DNA from: an uncultured Muribaculaceae bacterium
GTDB lineage: Bacteria; Bacteroidota; Bacteroidia; Bacteroidales; Muribaculaceae
Direction of reading: 5' to 3'
Assembly (NCBI GenBank): GCA_910578075.1
Contig: CAJTPK010000041.1
Coordinates: 1-16,614 of the forward strand
Length of the DNA: 16,614 nucleotides
Within the stretch, counting starts at the first letter, position 1. The number at the start of each line of letters is the position of its first letter. Positions 1 through 4,860 of the stretch are shown piece by piece. Both the position numbers and the translations under genes were made by a program. The notes beneath the pieces were generated by a model. The model saw nothing but the letters and a program-made list of their open reading frames with translations. It had not been told where the DNA came from and did not search any database.

Positions 1-52
1 CCAGGACCCCAACATTAAAAGTGTTGTGCTCTACCAGCTGAGCTAGCGAATC
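1..52 (-). tRNA. tRNA-Lys (anticodon UUU), 3' end cut by window edge
   Basis: Read on the minus strand, the sequence starts with acceptor strand GATTCGC (46-52). It continues with TA, a D arm with stem GCTC/GAGC and loop AGCTGGTA, an anticodon stem CAACA/TGTTG enclosing loop CTTTTAA, and the beginning of the variable and T arms. The anticodon is TTT (plus-strand positions 17-19), so it decodes lysine AAA/AAG. The T loop, the 3' acceptor strand and any CCA lie left of position 1. The identity is clear from the anticodon loop; completeness cannot be judged. Confidence 0.93.
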
Positions 53-89
53 ATCATCTTTGCCTGAGGTTTGTCCCTCAAAAGCGATG

Positions 90-121
90 CAAAATTACAA
101 CTAATTTTTGATTCCTCCAAA
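90..121 (-). promoter_or_regulatory. Bacteroidetes-type promoter for the tRNA-Lys
   Basis: On the minus strand a TTTG (plus 118-121) is followed after exactly 20 nt by TAATTTTG (plus 90-97). This matches the -33 TTTG and -7 TAnnTTTG consensus of the primary sigma factor of Bacteroidetes. Transcription would start about 6-8 nt further on, near 83, leaving a leader of roughly 30 nt before the tRNA 5' end at 52. The consensus is established knowledge; its use here is inferred. Confidence 0.75.
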
Positions 122-136
122 TATTTTTACAAAAAT

Positions 137-168
137 TTTTCAATTCCCCCTCTTTTTTCGTAATTTTG
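137..168 (+). promoter_or_regulatory. Probable promoter of the GT2 operon
   Basis: A perfect TAnnTTTG -7 box (TAATTTTG, 161-168) lies in the spacer, with only a weak T-rich -33 region (137-140) about 20 nt upstream. Transcription would start near 175 and give a leader of about 70 nt before the ATG at 247. This box also argues against a TTG start at 166 for the downstream gene, because that start would lie inside the promoter. Confidence 0.6.
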
Positions 169-246
169 CATTGGAAGATGACCGTACGGACTTTGAAATC
201 CGCGATTTTCCACCTCACTGCGGTTTTCCGCCCTAATTATATTATT

Positions 247-1197
247 ATGGACATTTCTGTTGTAATACCTCTATATAACGAGGAGGAATCCCTCCCCGAG
301 CTCGCACAATGGATCGAGCGCGTGATGAATGCAAATGGTTTCTCGTATGAGATTTTATTCGTAAACGATGGCTCCACCGACCGCTCCATGCGCGTGATTC
401 ATGAACTCGCGGAAAAGAATCCCGCTATCCATGCCATCTCCTTCTCGCGCAACTATGGCAAGTCTCCGGCTCTCAATGTCGGATTCCGCCGCGCCCAAGG
501 CGATGTGGTAATCACCATGGATGCAGACCTGCAGGATAGCCCCGATGAGATTCCTGAACTTTACCGCATGATAACCGAGGATGGCTATGACCTCGTGTCG
601 GGTTGGAAAAAGAAACGTTACGACCCGCTGTCTAAAACTATCCCCACAAAGCTTTTCAATGCCACAGCACGCAAAGTGAGCGGAATCAAGAATCTCCATG
701 ATTTCAATTGCGGACTGAAGGCTTATCGTAATGAGGTGATAAAGCATATAGAGGTTTACGGCGACATGCACCGCTATATCCCCTATCTCGCCAAGAATGC
801 CGGCTACAAGAAGATCGGCGAGAAGGTGGTTCACCATCAGGCCCGCAAATATGGTCACACTAAATTCGGTCTCGACCGTTTCATAAATGGCTACCTTGAC
901 CTCGGCACACTCTGGTTCCAGTCAAAATTCGGTATCAAACCGATGCATATCTTCGGTCTGCTCGGCTCGCTGATGTTCCTGATCGGATTCATCGCAGTTG
1001 TGACTGTGCTTATCCTCAAGATTGTGTCGATGAACTCATCCACTTATCATTTCTATCTCACCAATTCGGTATATTTCTATCTGTCGCTCGCGTTCATGGT
1101 GTTAGGCGTGCAGTTCTTCTGCACCGGATTCATCGGTGAACTGATAACCCGCAACTCGGCTGAACGCAACAACTACCTTATCTCGGAAGAATTTTGA
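247..1197 (+). CDS. GT2 family glycosyltransferase, DPM1/GtrB/ArnC-like, with two C-terminal membrane helices
   Basis: This 316-residue protein is a polyprenyl-phosphate sugar transferase type of GT2 enzyme. The GT-A fold is recognisable from VVIPLYNEEESL (residues 5-16), NDGS (40-43, nucleotide-binding Asp41) and MDADLQD (91-97, the metal-binding DxD region). NCGLKAYR (154-161) and HHQARKYGHTKF (196-207) are also typical. Two hydrophobic helices follow at about 233-259 and 277-299, the usual membrane anchor of the dolichyl-/undecaprenyl-phosphate glycosyltransferase group. It probably moves a sugar from a nucleotide donor to a lipid phosphate at the inner face of the cytoplasmic membrane; which sugar cannot be told. 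I chose ATG 247 because conserved sequence begins at once and the promoter at 161-168 excludes the longer TTG form. It is first gene of an overlapping operon. Confidence 0.93.
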   Translation: MDISVVIPLYNEEESLPELAQWIERVMNANGFSYEILFVNDGSTDRSMRVIHELAEKNPAIHAISFSRNYGKSPALNVGFRRAQGDVVITMDADLQDSPDEIPELYRMITEDGYDLVSGWKKKRYDPLSKTIPTKLFNATARKVSGIKNLHDFNCGLKAYRNEVIKHIEVYGDMHRYIPYLAKNAGYKKIGEKVVHHQARKYGHTKFGLDRFINGYLDLGTLWFQSKFGIKPMHIFGLLGSLMFLIGFIAVVTVLILKIVSMNSSTYHFYLTNSVYFYLSLAFMVLGVQFFCTGFIGELITRNSAERNNYLISEEF

Positions 1198-1706
1198 AAT
1201 CATTATTAACATTACCTCTTATCTGGTTCGTTTTACTCGCGATCGCGTGGGGCTGTTCTTCTGACGAATGTCTACAGAACCGCAATGCCCTCCCGCTTGC
1301 CGGATTCTACAACTCATCAAAGCCCGAGACCAAGGTGAGCATTGACTCTCTCGAAGTCTACGGAATAGGCGCGCCGGGAGACTCCCTCCTGTCGCCCGGA
1401 ACATCGGCAGTCAATGAGCTGTACCTCCCCTTCCGTCTCGACCGCGACACCACGCGATATGTGTTCCGCTATCTCCATAAGGAGATTGCAAAATATGACA
1501 TCACTGATACCGTCACATTCATCTATTCTCGTCAGGCGAGGTTTGTTTCCTCGGCATGCGGGGTCAGCTATGTTTTCGGGATGGATTCCATCAGGTGTTC
1601 CACAAATCTGATCGACTCGGTCACATGTCCTGCCGGTGAGATAACAAACATGGACACCGAAAACCTTCACATTTATTTCCGCGTGGCGGATAACAGTCCC
1701 TCATAA
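1194..1706 (+). CDS. Small lipoprotein, DUF6452-like
   Basis: This 170-residue protein has a short basic start, a hydrophobic stretch and a lipobox-like AWGC with the lipidated cysteine at residue 21. Acidic residues follow soon after (CSSDEC), which in Bacteroidetes can favour surface display. The only plausible start is TTG at 1194. It overlaps the TGA stop of the GT2 gene by 3 bases, indicating coupled translation. The mature part contains CGVSYVFGMDSIRCSTN and ends ENLHIYFRV, which I associate with the DUF6452 family. That family tends to sit beside DUF6048, as it does here. No catalytic motif is visible and the function is unknown; an envelope-structural role is only a guess. Family assignment is from memory of the sequence pattern. 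Confidence 0.8.
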   Translation: MKSLLTLPLIWFVLLAIAWGCSSDECLQNRNALPLAGFYNSSKPETKVSIDSLEVYGIGAPGDSLLSPGTSAVNELYLPFRLDRDTTRYVFRYLHKEIAKYDITDTVTFIYSRQARFVSSACGVSYVFGMDSIRCSTNLIDSVTCPAGEITNMDTENLHIYFRVADNSPS

Positions 1707-2623
1707 TGCTCAGAGTATTATTCCAAATATTATCAATCTTCACAGTCATGGTGGCCTCTGCCATGCCACAGGATACCGTGCCGGTAGTCGCAACTGATAC
1801 TGTCGCCAAAGTCTTGTCCGACTCCATCGCTACCGCAAAGACGGACTCTGTGCCTGTGAGACGCGGTCCGCGCAAATCCACTCCTGTCGATATTGATGAC
1901 AACAAACCGCAGGAGGTGCTTCATTATTACGACAAGCATGGCAACGCCCTCCCGGAGCCGGTGAGATTTCTCGCTGTGCTCGACACTGTCACCAAACCAA
2001 AGTCAAAACCGATCTACCCTCTTTATAACGGCTGGACATTAGGTGTGAATTTCGGAGATGCCATATTCATGGCGGCAGGGCAGAAATATGGAAGTTTCGA
2101 TGTGTGGGCTGACGTTTCACTCCACAACTGGTTTTTCCCCGTTGTGGAAGCGGGACTCGGATTCGCCGACAGCAAACCTAAGAATTCCAATTTCACGTAC
2201 TCTACAAAACCGTCGTTCTATGCCAAAATCGGTATGAACTACAATTTCATGTATAAAAGTGACCCTGCTTACCAGGTGTTCGCTGGAGTGCGCCTTGGAT
2301 TCTCAAGCTTTAAATATGATGTCAACGACATCACCATATCCGATGGCTATTGGGACCAGACCGAAAATCTGACTTTACGCGGACTCAAGGCTACCGCACT
2401 TTACGGGGAAATATTAGGCGGTATAAAGGTAAAAATCGTGGGCAATTTCTCATTGGGATGGACCGCCCGATGGCACATGAAATTCAAAGTGTCTTCTAAA
2501 TCCTTATCCACGCCATGGTTTATCCCGGGTTACGGAGCCGGCTCTCCATTCTCCTTCTCACTCTCGGCGATATGGCGATTCGGGCAACGCAAGGTCGAAC
2601 CTGAGAACGCAGAACAAAAGTAA
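1706..2623 (+). CDS. Outer-membrane beta-barrel-type protein, DUF6048-like
   Basis: This 305-residue protein starts at an ATG whose A is the last base of the previous TAA stop, so translation is probably coupled. Residues 1-19 form a signal peptide (hydrophobic, ending VASA). A low-complexity segment rich in Thr, Asp, Val and Ser follows (about 20-75). From about residue 107 to the end the chain alternates polar and hydrophobic/aromatic residues (GWTLGVNFGDAIF, YQVFAGVRLGFSSF, FSLSAIWRFG), as expected for an outer-membrane beta-barrel. The pattern and the preceding DUF6452-like gene point to DUF6048. The two products are likely envelope partners. No enzyme motif is present and the substrate or role is unknown. 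Confidence 0.8.
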   Translation: MLRVLFQILSIFTVMVASAMPQDTVPVVATDTVAKVLSDSIATAKTDSVPVRRGPRKSTPVDIDDNKPQEVLHYYDKHGNALPEPVRFLAVLDTVTKPKSKPIYPLYNGWTLGVNFGDAIFMAAGQKYGSFDVWADVSLHNWFFPVVEAGLGFADSKPKNSNFTYSTKPSFYAKIGMNYNFMYKSDPAYQVFAGVRLGFSSFKYDVNDITISDGYWDQTENLTLRGLKATALYGEILGGIKVKIVGNFSLGWTARWHMKFKVSSKSLSTPWFIPGYGAGSPFSFSLSAIWRFGQRKVEPENAEQK

Positions 2624-2630
2624 ATGCCTG

Positions 2631-2650
2631 TGCGTTTTAGTATAAACGCA
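2631..2650 (+). other. Hairpin in the leader of the amide hydrolase gene
   Basis: TGCGTTT (2631-2637) and AAACGCA (2644-2650) form a perfect 7-bp stem around a 6-nt loop. It sits between the DUF6048-like stop and the ATG at 2659, ending 8 nt before the start codon. No T-run follows, so it is a poor intrinsic terminator. It could affect ribosome access or mRNA processing, or be incidental. Confidence 0.4.
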
Positions 2651-2658
2651 TTAAGGCT

Positions 2659-3705
2659 ATGAAAACACTTAAACCATATCTTATCGCAGCTGCTGCGGCT
2701 ACAGCCGTGGCTTGCTCCGCTCCGCATGCCGGGGCTTGTTCAAGAGTTATGTATCAGGGAACTGATTCCCTGTTTGTAATCGGACGTTCCCTTGATTGGA
2801 AAACACCTATCCCCACAAATGTCTACATCTACCCGCGTGGTATGAAAAAAGTCAGCTCCGACCAGCCGAACCATCTCTCGTGGACATCGCGCTATGGTGC
2901 AGTGTATGCCGTGAGCTACGACGGCGGCATCACCGAGGGTATGAACGAGGAAGGACTCGTGATCAGCGGTCTATTCTGCAAGGGTACCGTATACAATGAT
3001 GAGAGAGCCTCCGAACTTCCACAGATGTCGATGGCGGTATTTGTAGCATGGATGCTCGACCAGTGCGCAACTACGGATGAGGTATCAGCATTGCTTCAGA
3101 AAGCACCGTTTGCCATTCAAGGCGCCACTTTCGACGGAGGAACTGTCTCACAGCTCCATTGGGGTGTGACTGACAAGTCCGGTAAAAGCATTATCTTCGA
3201 GTTTGACCACGGAAAAATACATATCTACGACATGGGTGACTATCGCGCCATGACCAACGATCCCAACTGGCCTCAGATGACTGCTATCATCAACTATTGG
3301 GACAAGATAGGAGGCAAGAACATGCTGCCCGGCACCGTTTCAAGCCCTGACCGGTGCGTACGCGCCAACTATTTCGCCCATCATGTCAAAGCGGTAGACG
3401 ATCCGGATCTCGCAGTTGCCATATGCCGCAGCATCCTGGTCAATTCATGCGTGCCCTATACATACGAGATACAGGGACAACCGGAGCTTAGCTCAACACA
3501 ATGGCGCACATACAGCGTGCCTTGCAACCTGCGTTACTATTTCGATCTCGTAACCAATCCCGGCTACTACTACGTCGACCTCAATAAAGTCAACCTGCGC
3601 AAGGGTGCACCCGTGCTGAAGCTCGACACATCGAAGACTTCCGACCTTGTGGGCGATGCCACATCACGCTTGTTCGTCACCAAACCCTTCTCACCGATGT
3701 ACTGA
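2659..3705 (+). CDS. Exported linear amide C-N hydrolase, choloylglycine hydrolase / penicillin V acylase family
   Basis: This 348-residue Ntn-hydrolase cleaves amide bonds, in this family typically conjugated bile salts, penicillin V or N-acyl homoserine lactones. The nucleophile Cys27 follows a signal peptide ending A24-G25-A26. Signal peptidase I cleavage there would directly create the N-terminal catalytic cysteine. With Cys27 taken as family Cys2, Arg43 (GRSLDW) and Asp46 fall exactly at the Arg18 and Asp21 positions. Asn96 (EGMNEEGL), Asn200 (AMTNDPNW) and Arg232 (SPDRCVRA) fit the remaining active-site set, so the enzyme looks intact. It is presumably periplasmic or surface-exposed. 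An alternative lipobox-like AVAC ends at Cys19, which would make it a lipoprotein without a free catalytic Cys. Bile salt hydrolase versus penicillin acylase preference cannot be settled here. No clear promoter was seen; it may be read through from the upstream operon, 35 bp away. Confidence 0.92.
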   Translation: MKTLKPYLIAAAAATAVACSAPHAGACSRVMYQGTDSLFVIGRSLDWKTPIPTNVYIYPRGMKKVSSDQPNHLSWTSRYGAVYAVSYDGGITEGMNEEGLVISGLFCKGTVYNDERASELPQMSMAVFVAWMLDQCATTDEVSALLQKAPFAIQGATFDGGTVSQLHWGVTDKSGKSIIFEFDHGKIHIYDMGDYRAMTNDPNWPQMTAIINYWDKIGGKNMLPGTVSSPDRCVRANYFAHHVKAVDDPDLAVAICRSILVNSCVPYTYEIQGQPELSSTQWRTYSVPCNLRYYFDLVTNPGYYYVDLNKVNLRKGAPVLKLDTSKTSDLVGDATSRLFVTKPFSPMY

Positions 3706-3710
3706 TTCAG

Positions 3711-3738
3711 TTAGGAGTTAGGAGTTAGGAGTTGGAAG
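3711..3738 (+). repeat. Heptamer tandem repeat (TTAGGAG x3 plus one variant)
   Basis: Three perfect TTAGGAG units (3711-3717, 3718-3724, 3725-3731) are followed by a variant TTGGAAG (3732-3738). The array begins 6 nt after the stop codon of the amide hydrolase, and its last unit overlaps the candidate -33 box of the next gene. Such short arrays can change length by slippage. Confidence 0.85.
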
Positions 3739-3762
3739 TTATCGGATTTTTAGTTACTTTTG
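3731..3762 (+). promoter_or_regulatory. Candidate promoter very close to the lipoprotein start
   Basis: GTTG (3731-3734), exactly 20 nt, then TACTTTTG (3755-3762) fits the Bacteroidetes -33/-7 consensus. The -7 box ends only 4 nt before the ATG at 3767, so transcription from it would start at or just inside the coding sequence. That implies either a leaderless mRNA or a fortuitous match. Confidence 0.5.
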
Positions 3763-3766
3763 GAGC

Positions 3767-4315
3767 ATGAAAAGATTATACATATATATTCCACTTTTGA
3801 TTATGGCAGGAGCTTGCTCTAAAAAGACAGCCGACAGTGCGTCAGCTCAGGAATCCCAGGGGCTGACCGAGCAGGTGACGATGAATGGTGTGGCGATAGG
3901 CTATAGAAATTCAAAACCTATGAACACTATACCCAAGGCTTCGGCTTTCCGCATGAGCGGTGACTATGCCGACAATGTGGCCATCACCATCCGTAACGGC
4001 TCTCTCTCCTATTTCCCGGATCCTTCTGACATCTCGGACAACTCCCGTCCTATTGACTTAGGCAACGGCTGGTGGCTCAACCGCCAGGGAATCTCCGCCA
4101 ACTCTGTATTTACAAAATACACATTCGATGAATATGCGGCATTAAAAAAAGTGCCTTCAGTCAAAGAACTGAAGGCATCCATAATTCCCGGCGCGAGAGT
4201 CACCGAAATGCGTGAACTCCCGTTCACCATCAACGAGGCGCCGGCTCACCTCGACTCTATCCGCAGCTTCCTCACCACTCCTCAAACGACCATTAAAACC
4301 ATTATAACCATTTAA
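3767..4315 (+). CDS. Hypothetical lipoprotein with repeat-derived C terminus
   Basis: I do not recognise this 182-residue protein. It has a lipoprotein signal (hydrophobic residues 5-14, then AGAC with Cys17 as the lipidation site). It is followed by Ser-Lys-Lys rather than acidic residues, which gives no sign of surface export. The central region (about 60-165) is polar and mixed, with a distinctive segment DLGNGWWLNRQGISANS around residue 100. No catalytic motif is apparent. The last codons, encoding TIKTIITI and the TAA stop, lie inside the left 42-bp terminal inverted repeat of the adjacent element (4289-4330). The natural C terminus therefore appears replaced or extended by repeat DNA. 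It stands alone, with its own candidate promoter. Confidence 0.75.
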   Translation: MKRLYIYIPLLIMAGACSKKTADSASAQESQGLTEQVTMNGVAIGYRNSKPMNTIPKASAFRMSGDYADNVAITIRNGSLSYFPDPSDISDNSRPIDLGNGWWLNRQGISANSVFTKYTFDEYAALKKVPSVKELKASIIPGARVTEMRELPFTINEAPAHLDSIRSFLTTPQTTIKTIITI

Positions 4316-4347
4316 AAGCTCCGCTTTTGGATTGACACAGTAAATTT

Positions 4348-4452
4348 TGACCAAAGTCCCACAGCAACCATAGCATGGACGCGAATCATGAGGCGTAGAG
4401 CCCGACACCCATGATTCGCGTCCATGCTATGGTTTCTTTGGAACTCTGGTCA
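4348..4452. repeat. Long internal hairpin with 43-nt arms
   Basis: Arms 4348-4390 and 4410-4452 pair around a 19-nt loop. The inner 25 bp (4366-4390 with 4410-4434, starting AACCATAGCATGG) are perfect. The outer 18 bp, beginning TGACC, carry four mismatches. As RNA this would be an extremely stable stem on either strand. It is not followed by a T-run, so it is not a standard intrinsic terminator. Confidence 0.85.
4391..4451 (+). repeat. Direct repeat, copy 1 (61 bp)
   Basis: This segment (loop and right arm of the 4348-4452 hairpin) recurs exactly 260 bp downstream at 4651-4711 with only two mismatches (4395/4655 and 4413/4673). It begins AGGCGTAGAGCCCGACACCC. Confidence 0.9.
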
Positions 4453-4460
4453 AGAAAACC

Positions 4461-4536
4461 GCGACAAATTTTAGCGGCGGCTCTGCGCCACGGTGAGAAT
4501 CGCCACGCGATTCCTGCGTCGCTAAAACGTCGTCGC
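4461..4536. repeat. Nested imperfect stem-loop
   Basis: Arms 4461-4480 and 4517-4536 match in inverted orientation at 16 of 20 positions, including perfect TTTTAGCG (4469-4476) / CGCTAAAA (4520-4527). Inside them a second perfect stem GAATCGC (4497-4503) / GCGATTC (4507-4513) encloses CAC. Confidence 0.7.
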
Positions 4537-4556
4537 TGAAACTCTCCTCCTCCGCT

Positions 4557-4588
4557 CCTCTGCGTTAAAAAAGATAATCACGCAGAGG
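4557..4588. repeat. Short stem-loop CCTCTGCGT/ACGCAGAGG
   Basis: A perfect 9-bp inverted repeat (4557-4565 and 4580-4588) flanks a 14-nt A-rich loop near the centre of the structured element. Confidence 0.7.
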
Positions 4589-4650
4589 CGCAGAGGTTCA
4601 GAGATTCTATTCCGATCAATTCGGCGCGGAGGTCGTTACCACTCCTGCGA

Positions 4651-4711
4651 AGGCGCAGAGCCCGACACCCATAATTCGCGTCCATGCTATGGTTTCTTTG
4701 GAACTCTGGTC
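4651..4711 (+). repeat. Direct repeat, copy 2 (61 bp)
   Basis: This is the second copy of the 4391-4451 repeat (59 of 61 identical). Because copy 1 contains the right arm of the long hairpin, copy 2 can also pair with the left arm 4348-4390. That gives a longer stem continuous with the outer 42-bp terminal repeats. Confidence 0.9.
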
Positions 4712-4797
4712 TACACCCTTTCGCGTCAAACCAAAAGCGGAGCTTTTAAATGGTTATAATGGTTTTAATGGTTAGAGGAAAGAGAAAAGAGAAAAAA

Positions 4798-4860
4798 ATG
4801 GTTTTAATTGGTTTTAATGGTTTGATGAAAAAAAATGATGCTATAATGGTTTGAATGGTT
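4798..4860. repeat. ATGGTTTTA-type nonamer clusters downstream of the M6 protease gene
   Basis: Two further clusters of the 9-bp motif found in the terminal inverted repeat occur here: 4798-4823 (ATGGTTTTAA repeated with one extra base) and 4842-4860 (TATAATGGTTTGAATGGTT). The second cluster touches the TAA stop codon of the protease (4859-4861 on the minus strand). The stretch between, 4773-4797, is purine-rich with GAAAAGAGA runs. Confidence 0.7.

Larger units (their letters stand above)
4289..4772. mobile_element. MITE-like structured repeat element with 42-bp perfect inverted ends
   Basis: Positions 4289-4330 and 4731-4772 are perfect reverse complements of each other over 42 bp (starting ACCATTAAAACC, ending CCGCTTTTGG). 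They bound a 484-bp block that encodes no plausible protein. The interior holds a long hairpin, a direct repeat that re-uses one hairpin arm, and smaller stem-loops. Terminal inverted repeats without a transposase suggest a non-autonomous element or a large palindromic intergenic unit. I could not find convincing target-site duplications outside the ends. The block lies in the convergent space between the lipoprotein and the M6 protease and could also act as their shared transcription end. Calling it mobile is an inference; the repeats are directly visible. Confidence 0.55.

Noticed and set aside
166..246. Longer N terminus for the GT2 protein using TTG at 166
   Set aside because: The TTG lies within the TAATTTTG promoter box, the extra 27 residues look unlike the family, and conserved sequence begins right at the ATG at 247.
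355..858. 167-residue minus-strand frame
   Set aside because: It is fully antisense to the conserved catalytic core of the GT2 gene and shows no domain.
4157..4408. 83-residue minus-strand frame across the lipoprotein end and the element
   Set aside because: It runs through the palindromic repeats and antisense coding sequence; the composition is repeat-driven and there is no start context.
4289..4772. Complete insertion sequence
   Set aside because: No transposase-like reading frame lies between the inverted ends and no clear target-site duplication was found; at most it is non-autonomous.
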